DNA of 57,680 nt, taken from positions 1-57,680 of the forward strand of contig JBFLVJ010000010.1 in the NCBI GenBank assembly GCA_040758595.1. Reading direction: 5' to 3'. How positions within the stretch are numbered: position 1 is the first letter of the stretch; each line of letters opens with the position of its first letter. Below are positions 15,893-23,773 of the stretch, in pieces. The translations under genes and the position numbers were made by a program. The notes below the pieces were generated by a model. That model searched no databases. It was not told the DNA's origin and was given only the letters and a program-made list of their open reading frames with translations. This stretch comes from Bilamarchaeum sp040758595 (GTDB lineage: Archaea; Micrarchaeota; Micrarchaeia; Anstonellales; Bilamarchaeaceae).

Positions 15893-18294
15893 CCGACCGC
15901 GCCTTCGAGTTGCAGCTCCACCAGCCGGTTCAATTCCACCGCATACTCCATGGGCAGCTCTTTGGTGAACGATTCGATGAACCCAAGCACTATCATCGCG
16001 AGGGCCTCTTTCTCAGGTATGCCCCTGCTCATCAGGTAGAAAAGCTTGCTGTCGCTTATCCTTCCCACCTTGGCCTCGTGCCCTACGGCGGCGTCCTCCT
16101 CATCTATCTTGATGGACGGGTAGGTGTCCGAGCGCGACTGCGCGTCCAGCAGGTAGGCGTCGCATTGCACGAACGACTTGCAGCCCTTGGAGCCTTTGGC
16201 GATGTTGACGAGCCCGCGGTAGGAGCTGCGCCCTCCTCCCTGGGAGATGCTCTTGGAGATTATCCTGGACTTGGTCTCTGGGGCCAGGTGTATCATCTTC
16301 GCCCCGGCATCCTGGACCTGGCCAGCCCCGGCGAATGCGATGGAGAGCACCTCTCCCCTGGCCCTCGGGCCGCTCAGGGTGATGCACGGATATTTCATCG
16401 TGAGCTTGCTATTATGGGTGATTATCCCATTGGCAATGAAATTGTGTGTTTCATCGACTTCGATATCATATGTTTTTTCCTTGCCCACATATTCGATGGA
16501 CGTCACGGGGACGAATGCCACCTGCGCATCGATTCTCTCTTGGGAAAAGTACAGGAAATAGTTCGTGTATCCCTTCACTTCTTTCCCGAGCGGTAGCCTG
16601 TCTCTTCTTGTCCACCGGGATATCTTTAGAGGCTGCAAACCGCACGCGATCGCCAGGCTTTTTGTGTCCTCCAGAAGATGTCTGTTTGCGCTGGATATGC
16701 ACATGTTACGGTGTCCCTTCTTCACATATCCGTCAGCATCCATATACCCCTGGATAAATGCCACCTTCTGGGTTTTCGGGAGGGAGAAAACCCATTGCGG
16801 AATCCGTTTTTTCTTTGCAGTCCCTGTGAATCCCAGGTGAGAGAAGAAGTCCACCAAAGCAGCCGAGTTTATCCTCAGCACGACCTCTCCATGGGCCTGA
16901 CATGCAACCCCGAACAGCTTCTCTACGCTGCTGATGACTCTCCCACGGCTTTTATCGCTCTTAGGGACCGCAAAACACACCCTCGTTCTCTCTTTATATC
17001 CGTCGCCTGTATAGAATCCGAGCAGCCACATCAGTTCATCAGAACTCTCGCTCGGTATCCGAATCCGCCTCAGTCCTCTCTCTTGCTTGAAATCCAGTTT
17101 CCTCGGATGCCCACCGTCCGGCAATTCTCCGGTCACTGCAATCAGATCCCCGGTCTTGATATCATCCAAACGCATCCACTTTATCTTGGACAGTCTTCCT
17201 TCCTTTCTGAGAACCAGGAACGGGTGATTGGCAGTGGCCTTCACACTGCGGTGATTCATCGTCTTTATCTCGAACACCGGTGTCGGGGGGTTCTCTTTTT
17301 TCGCCCTGACGATACTCCTGACAATCTCAAAATCCTGGTTCAATGAGTATACATAATCGCCCATCCCAACATGCTCTATCGTTTTTACGTCGCTGTTAGT
17401 GAATATCATGGTGTCTTTGGTCAGACAACCGATGTTGCCGTCCAGCCATTCCACCACCGAATCCTCGTGGGCCACCGCCCTTTTCGTGACCAGGTTGTAG
17501 ACGTTGTTGGACCAGTTCTGGATAGTGGTGTATCTTATGTACGAGCGCTTCCTGGCGATGACCTCCACGACCGCGGCATGTAGCGAAGAAGCGGAATATA
17601 TGGGCGCCGAGCATCCTTCGACGTAATGGACCGATGCGCCGTCATCAGCGATTATCATGGTCCTCTCGAACTGGCCGGCGCTCTTGGTGTTTATCCTGAA
17701 GTATGCCTGGAGCGGGATCTTGACCTTGACGCCCTTTGGGATGAGCACGAAGCTGCCCCCGGACCATACCGCGGTGTTCAATGCCGCGAACTTGTTGTCG
17801 TTCATCGGCACCACGCTCCCGAAGTGCTTCCTGATTATGTCCGGATGCTCCTTGAGCGCCGTGTCCATGTCCGTGAATATCACGCCCAGGTCCTCCCACT
17901 CCTTCTTGAGCTTATGGTAGACCGCTTCGGAATCGTATTGTGCGGTCGAGCCGGCCAGGAACTTCCGCTCGGCCTCAGGTATCCCTATCCTGTCGAAGGT
18001 CTTCTTTATCTCCCCAGGCACATCTTCCCAGGCATCGTATTTGCCGTCCACCGGGCTGGCATAGTAGCTGATGGAACCCAGGTCCAGATCCAGTTTCGGC
18101 CCCCAAGGAGGCATCTTTTTGGCCTTGAAGACTTTGAACGCCTTCAGCCGGATATCGGTCATCCATTCAGGCTCCTCTTTCAGCTCGGAGATGAGCTTGA
18201 CCTTCTTCTCGTCAAGGCCTTGGGAGAGCAGATGCTTGTAGGCTATGGGGTCGCCCGCCGCGTACTTCCCATAGTCCGGAGTATCCAGCGCCAT
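15889..18294 (-). CDS. sufB: SufB Fe-S scaffold protein interrupted by an intein
   Basis: 801 residues as translated: 289 of N-extein, a 339-residue intein, and 173 of C-extein. The spliced 462-residue product matches ordinary SufB (about 465). Extein landmarks include DTPDYGKYAAGDPIAYK, FVLIPKGVKVKIPLQAYF, HYVEGCSAPIY, KRAVAHEDSVVEWLDGNIG and, after the intein, SKLTMKYPCITLSG and SFVQCDAYLLD. SufB receives sulfur and builds Fe-S clusters with SufC and SufD. ATG 18294 is preferred to 18303. A CATATATC box lies about 36 nt upstream. Confidence 0.95.
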   Translation of the reverse strand: MALDTPDYGKYAAGDPIAYKHLLSQGLDEKKVKLISELKEEPEWMTDIRLKAFKVFKAKKMPPWGPKLDLDLGSISYYASPVDGKYDAWEDVPGEIKKTFDRIGIPEAERKFLAGSTAQYDSEAVYHKLKKEWEDLGVIFTDMDTALKEHPDIIRKHFGSVVPMNDNKFAALNTAVWSGGSFVLIPKGVKVKIPLQAYFRINTKSAGQFERTMIIADDGASVHYVEGCSAPIYSASSLHAAVVEVIARKRSYIRYTTIQNWSNNVYNLVTKRAVAHEDSVVEWLDGNIGCLTKDTMIFTNSDVKTIEHVGMGDYVYSLNQDFEIVRSIVRAKKENPPTPVFEIKTMNHRSVKATANHPFLVLRKEGRLSKIKWMRLDDIKTGDLIAVTGELPDGGHPRKLDFKQERGLRRIRIPSESSDELMWLLGFYTGDGYKERTRVCFAVPKSDKSRGRVISSVEKLFGVACQAHGEVVLRINSAALVDFFSHLGFTGTAKKKRIPQWVFSLPKTQKVAFIQGYMDADGYVKKGHRNMCISSANRHLLEDTKSLAIACGLQPLKISRWTRRDRLPLGKEVKGYTNYFLYFSQERIDAQVAFVPVTSIEYVGKEKTYDIEVDETHNFIANGIITHNSKLTMKYPCITLSGPRARGEVLSIAFAGAGQVQDAGAKMIHLAPETKSRIISKSISQGGGRSSYRGLVNIAKGSKGCKSFVQCDAYLLDAQSRSDTYPSIKIDEEDAAVGHEAKVGRISDSKLFYLMSRGIPEKEALAMIVLGFIESFTKELPMEYAVELNRLVELQLEGAVG
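16411..17427 (-). other. intein with LAGLIDADG homing endonuclease, inside sufB
   Basis: 339 residues. Block A starts at Cys1 (CLTKDTMIFTNSDVKTIEHV), block B is VKATANHPFLVLRKEG, and the endonuclease motifs are LMWLLGFYTGDGYKE and FIQGYMDADGYV. Block F is KTYDIEVDETHNFIANG and block G ends HN. The first C-extein residue is Ser (SKLTMK). All splicing nucleophiles are present, as are both LAGLIDADG acidic residues, so splicing and homing both look intact. The insertion point is the conserved DGN(I/L)G/SK site of SufB. Confidence 0.95.
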
Positions 18295-18387
18295 GATTAC
18301 CACTTAAAAGAGATTGCTATGAGATATATGCATATCGTTCTTAATTGAACCGGCCCTGGAAATCCTCCTAAGAAGGGCATGAGAGAC

Positions 18388-18457
18388 ACGGCTTCAGCCG
18401 TCCCACTTGTTCGTCGCAACGAACAAGGGGCACAGGGAACGTTTCGACGTTCCCTGT
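18388..18457. repeat. three consecutive perfect hairpins at the left end of the element
   Basis: ACGGCT-TC-AGCCGT (18388-18401); CTTGTTCGT-CGCA-ACGAACAAG (18406-18427, 9-bp stem); and ACAGGGAACGT-TTCG-ACGTTCCCTGT (18432-18457, 11-bp stem). Subterminal hairpins are recognition sites for the IS200/IS605 transposase; three in a row is more than usual. Alternatively they belong to the 5' region of the tnpB or sufB transcripts. The rest of the gap 18304-18526 holds only the TATA boxes of sufB and tnpB. Confidence 0.7.
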
Positions 18458-18526
18458 TGTGGGTGAAAGGGTCGCGGAAATGAACCTGACTTTTCTTTAT
18501 AAAGAAGGTTTGTGCCAACCCTCTTC

Positions 18527-19723
18527 ATGGGGATGAATAGAGCATGGCGCTACAGGTTGTACCCTTCCAAAGCCCAGCAAAAGAGCCTGGACAACCATCT
18601 GCACGAATGCAAGACCCTTTGGAACGCCCTTCTTGAATATACAAAAGCATACTATACGGCAACAGGAAGATTCCCGACAAGAAATGGACTCTATCTTTTG
18701 ACAAAAGGACACAATCTCTTCTCCCAAGTAGCTCAGAACGTCGCTGATCGTCTTTCAAAATCCCTGAAAGTGATGATGTCGAAGAAAAAAGCCGGCAAAA
18801 GAGCCGGGTTTCCCAGATTCAAGTCGATTGAACGTGTCAAGTCCTTCACATGTCCCCAATTCGGTTTCAGGCTGGCCGAACGTCTTGAGCTTTCAGGCCT
18901 CGGAAGCATCGCAATCAAGAAACATAGGATGCTTGAGGGCGAAATCAAAACCCTGACGATGAAGAAAATGCCTTCCGGAAAATGGTTTGCCATTTTTACC
19001 TCGGAAGTCGAAACTTCAGAAGTCCTGAGGAAGACCGGGAAAAGTGTCGGCCTTGACCTGGGCATAGAGACATTCGCCCATCTGAGCGACGGCTCAAAAA
19101 TAGAAAATCCACGATATCTGAGGTTGGCGGAAGAACGGCTGAAGCTCGCCCAGAGACGCATGTCTAAGAAAAAGAACGGGAGCCTGAACCGAGCTAAAGC
19201 CCGTAAGGATGTCGCTATCGCTCATGAAAAACTCACAAACAAGAGACGTGACTTCCTTCACAAAGCCAGTCATATTCTCGTAAATCGATATGCGCTCATA
19301 GCGATGGAATCCCTCAACAATGAAGGATTGGCCCGAGGGTTCCTTGCGAAAGAGGTATTGGACTGTGGCTGGGCAGAATTCTCAAGCATGCTTCGATACA
19401 AAGCGGAAGAAACTGGTTGCGAAGTGATTCTTGTCAATCCAGCCCATACCACGTCGATGTGCAGCAGCTGCGGTCTGATACGTAAGAAATCGCTAGCGGA
19501 GCGGTGGCATGAATGCCCATGCGGGGCATCGATGCATAGGGACCTCAATGCAGCGATAAATATACTCCAAAGAGCTACCGGCGGAACGTCGGAAAGTCAA
19601 GTCTGCGGAGAAGAGACCCCTACTCGTTATAAATATGACGAGCAAGTATCTTCAATGAAACAGGAAGCCCACGGCTTCCTCGCGGCTAGTGGCCGCGGGG
19701 ACCCAGAGAGCAAAGCTCTCTAG
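18527..19723 (+). CDS. tnpB: TnpB RNA-guided nuclease of IS605-type element
   Basis: 398 residues. Starts GMNRAWRYRLYPSKAQQ, the usual TnpB N-terminal HTH/WED start. The RuvC active site appears intact: GLDLGIETFA (first Asp), IAMESLNNEG (Glu) and MHRDLNAAINIL (last Asp). A zinc finger (CSSCG ... CPCG) sits between the last two motifs. TnpB proteins cut DNA guided by an RNA transcribed from the element's right end. ATG 18527 is chosen because TTTATAAA (18496-18503) lies about 29 nt upstream; an ATG at 18512 is less likely. The 3' end overlaps the guide RNA. Confidence 0.93.
   Translation: MGMNRAWRYRLYPSKAQQKSLDNHLHECKTLWNALLEYTKAYYTATGRFPTRNGLYLLTKGHNLFSQVAQNVADRLSKSLKVMMSKKKAGKRAGFPRFKSIERVKSFTCPQFGFRLAERLELSGLGSIAIKKHRMLEGEIKTLTMKKMPSGKWFAIFTSEVETSEVLRKTGKSVGLDLGIETFAHLSDGSKIENPRYLRLAEERLKLAQRRMSKKKNGSLNRAKARKDVAIAHEKLTNKRRDFLHKASHILVNRYALIAMESLNNEGLARGFLAKEVLDCGWAEFSSMLRYKAEETGCEVILVNPAHTTSMCSSCGLIRKKSLAERWHECPCGASMHRDLNAAINILQRATGGTSESQVCGEETPTRYKYDEQVSSMKQEAHGFLAASGRGDPESKAL
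19627..19635 (+). promoter_or_regulatory. TATA-like box inside the 3' end of tnpB
   Basis: TTATAAATA within ACTCGTTATAAATATGACGAG, a small inverted repeat (CTCGT/ACGAG). It lies about 25 nt before 19652, where the structured right-end RNA begins. It could drive the guide RNA and, by read-through, sufC. In-frame coding through this stretch (RYKYDEQ) means it could also be coincidental. Confidence 0.35.
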
Positions 19724-19743
19724 GTCAGCCGTGGGCAGTTCAC
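19652..19743 (+). ncRNA. right-end guide RNA (omega/reRNA) of the TnpB element
   Basis: GCCCACGGCT (19667-19676) pairs perfectly with AGCCGTGGGC (19727-19736), enclosing two hairpins: CGCGGC-TAGTG-GCCGCG (19681-19697) and AGAGAGC-AAA-GCTCTCT (19705-19721). It ends AGTTCAC at 19743, the usual 3' end of such scaffolds. The guide would be the host sequence immediately downstream (from 19744), which here is the sufC start region. The RNA overlaps the last 24 codons of tnpB, as is normal. Confidence 0.75.
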
Positions 19744-19753
19744 AGGTGCATCA

Positions 19754-20497
19754 GTGTTCGAGATAATGAAGCTTCGCGTCAGCGTGGATGGCAGGGCCAT
19801 CATAAAGGGCGTCAGCCTCAAGGTCGGCCCCGGCGAGATACATCTCCTGATGGGTCCCAACGGCTCTGGCAAGACATCGTTAGCCCAGGCCCTCATGGGT
19901 CAGCCCAAGCTCAAGGTATCCGGCAGCGTGAAGCTGGATGACAGGGAGCTGCTGGAGCTCTCTCCGGACGAGAGGGCGAGGCTGGGCCTGTTCATGGGAT
20001 TCCAGAACCCAGAGGAGATAGAGGGAGTCAAGATGAGCAACCTCATGCGCAAGGCCATGTCGGCCGGGGAGAAGCGGTCGCCTGACATGGATGCCATGCT
20101 GAGGATGCACCAGAAGCTCACCGATTCCGCGCAGAGGCTCGGGATGGACAATGCCATGGTCTCCAGGGAGCTCAACGTCGGCTTCTCAGGCGGGGAGAAG
20201 AAGCGCATGGAGGTCCTCCAGATGATGGCCCTTGAGCCGAAGATAGCCGTGCTGGACGAGCCGGATTCCGGCCTTGACGTGGATGGCATCAAGCTCATCG
20301 CATCCGTGATAAAGGAGATGTCGGACGGCAAGCGCAGTTTCCTGATAATCACCCATCATGCAGACATACTGAAGCACCTGGAGCCGGATTTCGTGCATGT
20401 GCTCGCCAAAGGCAGGATCGTGGATTCGGGCGGGGCGAAGCTAGCCCATGAGATAGAGAAGATCGGCTATTCTAAGTACAACGGAGGTGCTGGCTGA
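19754..20497 (+). CDS. sufC: SufC ATPase of the Fe-S assembly complex
   Basis: 247 residues. ABC-type ATPase: Walker A GPNGSGKTS (about residue 34), Q-loop FMGFQNPEEIEGV, signature FSGGEKKRMEVLQ (about 144), Walker B AVLDEPDSGLD and switch IITHHAD. It powers the SufBCD scaffold. GTG start at 19754 gives the standard MFEIMKLRVSVDG N-terminus. The TnpB element ends ten bases upstream and there is no TATA box at leaderless distance, so transcription probably comes from the element. The stop overlaps the sufS ATG by one base. Confidence 0.95.
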   Translation: MFEIMKLRVSVDGRAIIKGVSLKVGPGEIHLLMGPNGSGKTSLAQALMGQPKLKVSGSVKLDDRELLELSPDERARLGLFMGFQNPEEIEGVKMSNLMRKAMSAGEKRSPDMDAMLRMHQKLTDSAQRLGMDNAMVSRELNVGFSGGEKKRMEVLQMMALEPKIAVLDEPDSGLDVDGIKLIASVIKEMSDGKRSFLIITHHADILKHLEPDFVHVLAKGRIVDSGGAKLAHEIEKIGYSKYNGGAG

Positions 20498-21714
20498 TGG
20501 ACGTATCATCTATCCGGAAGGATTTCCCCATCCTCTCGACCAGGCCCGGAGGGAAGGCGCTAATCTACCTTGATTCCGCGGCCACATCGCAGAGGCCGAA
20601 GCAGGTCATAGACGCGGTCTGCGATTTCTACAAGAACAAGAACTCCAATGTCGCGAGGGGGCTCTATTCCATCGCCGAGCAGGCCACGCTCGGATATGAG
20701 GGTGTGCGCGATAAGGTCCGGCGTTTCATCAACGCTCCGAAGAAGGAAGAGGTCATATTCGCGAAGAACACCACCGAAGGTGCCAACCTGGTCATGCGCG
20801 GCTGGGGCGAGAAGTTCGTCAAGAGCGGAGACCGGATACTGGTGACTGTCATGGAGCATCACTCGGATTTCGTCCCATGGCAGCAGCTGGCCAAGGTGAA
20901 AGGGGCCAGGCTGGAAGTGGTCGGCATCACCGAAGAGGGCGAACTCGATTGGGCGGACCTGGAGAAGAAAGCCAGAGGAGCAAAGCTTATGGCATTCTCA
21001 GCCGCATCCAACGTCTTGGGCACAATGAACGACACCAAGAGGATATGCGCGCTCGCCTCAGAGAACGGCGCTGTCTCGGTGGTGGATGGCGCCCAGAGCG
21101 TGCCGGGCATGAAGACCGATGTGATGTCCATGGGCTGCGATTTCCTCATCTTTTCAGGCCACAAGATGCTCGCCCCGTTCGGCTCGGGCGTGCTCTACGG
21201 GAGGGAGGAGCTGCTGGAGAAGATGGATCCGTTCCTCTACGGCAGCGAGATGATACGCTCGGTGAGGAAGGAGAAGAGCGAGTGGAACGATCTGCCGCAC
21301 AAGTTCGAGGCCGGGACGCCTTCGGTGGATGCTATCGTGGGCCTGGGGGCGGCCATCGATTATCTGGACAAGGTCGGCATGGACAGGATACATTCGCACG
21401 AGCGCATGCTGATATCGCATATGCTGGAGCGGCTGGGCGAAGTGGACGGCCTCACGGTGCTCGGCCCGAAGGACGCGAAGAAGCGCGTCGGGCTCGTGGC
21501 ATTCACCATGGAGAGGATACATCCCCATGACGTGGCGGCCATGCTGGATGCGGACGGCATCTGCGTCCGGAGCGGACACCACTGCGCCATGCCGCTGCAC
21601 GAGCTGCTGGGGATAGAGGCGAGCACAAGGGCGAGCGTCTATCTCTACAACACCAAAGACGAGGTGGATGCGCTCGCGGAATCGCTGAAGAGGGCCAGGA
21701 AGGTCTTCAAGTGA
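20497..21714 (+). CDS. sufS: SufS-type cysteine desulfurase
   Basis: 405 residues. PLP-dependent enzyme that takes sulfur from cysteine. It has IYLDSAATSQRPKQVIDA at the start, VTVMEHHSDFVPWQ, VDGAQSVPG, the PLP-lysine Lys223 in FSGHKMLAPFGSG and catalytic Cys363 in RSGHHCAMPLH. The short segment around the catalytic Cys is that of SufS (group II) rather than IscS/NifS. It lies in the operon sufC-sufS-sufU and would hand persulfide to SufU or SufB. Confidence 0.95.
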   Translation: MDVSSIRKDFPILSTRPGGKALIYLDSAATSQRPKQVIDAVCDFYKNKNSNVARGLYSIAEQATLGYEGVRDKVRRFINAPKKEEVIFAKNTTEGANLVMRGWGEKFVKSGDRILVTVMEHHSDFVPWQQLAKVKGARLEVVGITEEGELDWADLEKKARGAKLMAFSAASNVLGTMNDTKRICALASENGAVSVVDGAQSVPGMKTDVMSMGCDFLIFSGHKMLAPFGSGVLYGREELLEKMDPFLYGSEMIRSVRKEKSEWNDLPHKFEAGTPSVDAIVGLGAAIDYLDKVGMDRIHSHERMLISHMLERLGEVDGLTVLGPKDAKKRVGLVAFTMERIHPHDVAAMLDADGICVRSGHHCAMPLHELLGIEASTRASVYLYNTKDEVDALAESLKRARKVFK

Positions 21715-21718
21715 TGGC

Positions 21719-22096
21719 ATGGAAGACATCTACCAGGAGTTCATAATCGAATTGTACAAGAACCCGCTCAATTTCGGGAAGCTGGAGGGGGCGACCCACC
21801 ATGCCGAGATACACAACACGACCTGCGGGGACATGATAGAGATTTACCTGAAGGTCAAGGACGGCGTGGTGGCGGGCGCGAAATTCACCGGGAAAGGGTG
21901 CGCCATCTCCCAGGCCAGCTCATCGCTTTTCACCGGGTTCCTGAAAGGGAAGAGGCTCGAAGAGCTGGGGAAGATGACGAAAGAAGACGTCCTGAAGCTC
22001 ATCAAGATCGACTTATCTAAGAACCCGACGAGGATGAAATGCGCTCTTCTTCCATTGGACGCCCTCAGGAAGGCGCTCAGGCAGGAGCACCCCTGA
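21719..22096 (+). CDS. sufU: SufU/IscU-like sulfur-transfer or scaffold protein
   Basis: 125 residues. The three conserved metal/sulfur ligands are Cys36 (TTCGDMIEIYL), Cys61 (GKGCAISQASSS) and Cys108 (RMKCALLPLDAL). The spacing and ISQASSS favour SufU, the zinc-containing partner of SufS, though IscU is close. It starts five bases after sufS. The stop lies inside the 3' end of the convergent orphan gene. Likely the last gene of the sufCSU operon. Confidence 0.92.
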   Translation: MEDIYQEFIIELYKNPLNFGKLEGATHHAEIHNTTCGDMIEIYLKVKDGVVAGAKFTGKGCAISQASSSLFTGFLKGKRLEELGKMTKEDVLKLIKIDLSKNPTRMKCALLPLDALRKALRQEHP

Positions 22097-23675
22097 GTCT
22101 ATGGAGCGCCACCGTTATGGTGCGCATCATGTCCCGGCCTATCTCGGTGTCGGGCGAGGTGTTGAGCGACATGGCATCGTCCTTGGTCTTGGTCGATGCA
22201 CCGCTCCCGAAATCGCGCATCAGATCCACGGATTTCAGGAACCTGATTATGTCGTCGGCATGGGGAGGCTGGCCGGGCAGCTCCCGGTATCTCATCCTGA
22301 GCGCCTTGAGCATGTTCCTCCTCACGATGGTTCCGCGATAGTGGGCATTGCCTATTGCAGAGCTTCTCGCGCCCAGATTGAAGCCCTTGAACATGCAAAG
22401 CACCACGTCTTCTGGCACGAGCCCATGGCCCCGTATGGCGTTCTCAGCCGTCGCGCTGAGCCGGATCGATGCGATGAACTCGTCCTTGTCTATGGTCTCG
22501 TTCCGGGCGGATCTGCGCCTTTCTGCCTGCGTCGGTTCGGTCTTCGCCAGATGTCTCCGTTTGACTTTTTTCGGGGACTCTTCTGAAGCCGCATTCGCCC
22601 TCTGGGCGCCGCTTTCCACTAGGATGCGTTCATGTATCTCTTCGAATCCCATCCCAGTCCGCCTCAGCCGCTTGGCGATGTTCTTCAACCTCCGAAGGCG
22701 TTGCTCATCAGCAGTCGGCTTCATCATGCGCTTGAAGAGGTTCGGGAACCCAACGCTGACGGATGCGATGTCTTCTGCTTCGCTTCTTCGGGGTTCTTTC
22801 AGAGCCTGCGCGTTCATTCCGCCAAGAGGTTCAGGCGCTTCGGCCTGCCAGGATGTCTCCGGAGCTGTCCATTGCGCTCTTAGCGCCATGAGCGCTTCAG
22901 GGCATGCGATGGAGTATTTCGCTTTCAAGAGTGCAGCCCTTCCGCGGATCGTTCCGCTCTTCTCGAGCGCTTTGGAGTGGGCGATATATTTTCCGACCTC
23001 CTCTTGTCCGCGGGCATCGAGTTCGGATAGCGCGGCTATCTCATCAGGGCTGAGAATCATTGCCATCGTATGTATGGAGGATAAAAGGCCGCTCATCTCC
23101 AACACCTCGCGGATGGTTCTCTTGAGTTTCTTGGAGGCCTTTTTTCTTTCTTTATCGTTTAGCGTTCCGACACCAGACGTGCTGGGTACCCTCTTGATGA
23201 TCTTCTCGAAAAACTCGTGCTTGATACCACATCTACCAAGGAGATCAGAGTCTGAATCGATGTCGGCAGCCTTCTCATCGCGCCATCTATCTACGGCAAA
23301 ACGAATCTGGCCTATGCGTGCCAGCGTATCTCCTTGCGTGAGGTCTCCCATATCTATCGGGTCCAGGAAACCCTCTGGCGGCATGGCCAGCAGCTTCTTG
23401 CCATCGATGACCAGCTCCCTGCCAGACTTGGCACTCTCGAGATAGCCTAGGAGTCTCCGCAGGCCGTTGCCACATACGCCTATTCCGTTGGTTTCAAGGC
23501 ATCTGCCGTCTTGAAGGATGACTATCCTGTTCTTCGCCTTATCCAGGCTCACGATGGTGTTTCTGAGTGCTTCAGCCAGCGGCAGGGCCGAGACCGCGAG
23601 TTTCATGCCGCGAAGCTCGCTCTGGGCGTGCTTGCGCCATTTAGGAGCCCCTCTCAGCTCTGGCCGTGCGGACAT
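22077..23675 (-). CDS. large orphan protein, 532 residues
   Basis: ATG 23675 (MSARPELRGAPKWRKHAQSE) is chosen because a TTATTAAAA element lies about 28 nt upstream; the frame is open further. Mostly helical with no membrane segments or signal peptide. Residues 330-425 are strongly basic (LRRLKNIAKRLRRTGM, PKKVKRRHLAK, ERRRSARNE), suggesting nucleic-acid contact (inference). The C-terminal 120 residues look globular (AIRGHGLVPEDVVLCMFKGF). I recognise no family. It overlaps convergent sufU by 20 bases. Confidence 0.6.
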   Translation of the reverse strand: MSARPELRGAPKWRKHAQSELRGMKLAVSALPLAEALRNTIVSLDKAKNRIVILQDGRCLETNGIGVCGNGLRRLLGYLESAKSGRELVIDGKKLLAMPPEGFLDPIDMGDLTQGDTLARIGQIRFAVDRWRDEKAADIDSDSDLLGRCGIKHEFFEKIIKRVPSTSGVGTLNDKERKKASKKLKRTIREVLEMSGLLSSIHTMAMILSPDEIAALSELDARGQEEVGKYIAHSKALEKSGTIRGRAALLKAKYSIACPEALMALRAQWTAPETSWQAEAPEPLGGMNAQALKEPRRSEAEDIASVSVGFPNLFKRMMKPTADEQRLRRLKNIAKRLRRTGMGFEEIHERILVESGAQRANAASEESPKKVKRRHLAKTEPTQAERRRSARNETIDKDEFIASIRLSATAENAIRGHGLVPEDVVLCMFKGFNLGARSSAIGNAHYRGTIVRRNMLKALRMRYRELPGQPPHADDIIRFLKSVDLMRDFGSGASTKTKDDAMSLNTSPDTEIGRDMMRTITVALHRLRGAPA

Positions 23676-23773
23676 ATGGATGATTCTGTAAAACAACATT
23701 TTTAATAACACCCAGACGGGTGCTGCCCCGTCTCGTATCATAGTTTTTTATTGCTTGCCTGTTTTTCCAATGC

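Larger units (their letters stand above)
18388..19743 (+). mobile_element. TnpB-only IS605/IS1341-type element between sufB and sufC
   Basis: The element consists of a hairpin-rich left part (18388-18457), tnpB (18527-19723) and a structured right end finishing GCCGTGGGCAGTTCAC at 19743. No tnpA is present, so it would need a transposase in trans. It lies between the divergent sufB (start 18294) and sufC (start 19754), only ten bases before sufC. The exact left boundary is uncertain; no target duplication is expected for this class. Confidence 0.8.

Noticed and set aside
16411..17427. The intein segment as a free-standing homing endonuclease gene
   Set aside because: It is in frame with sufB on both sides and has splice-junction residues at both ends.
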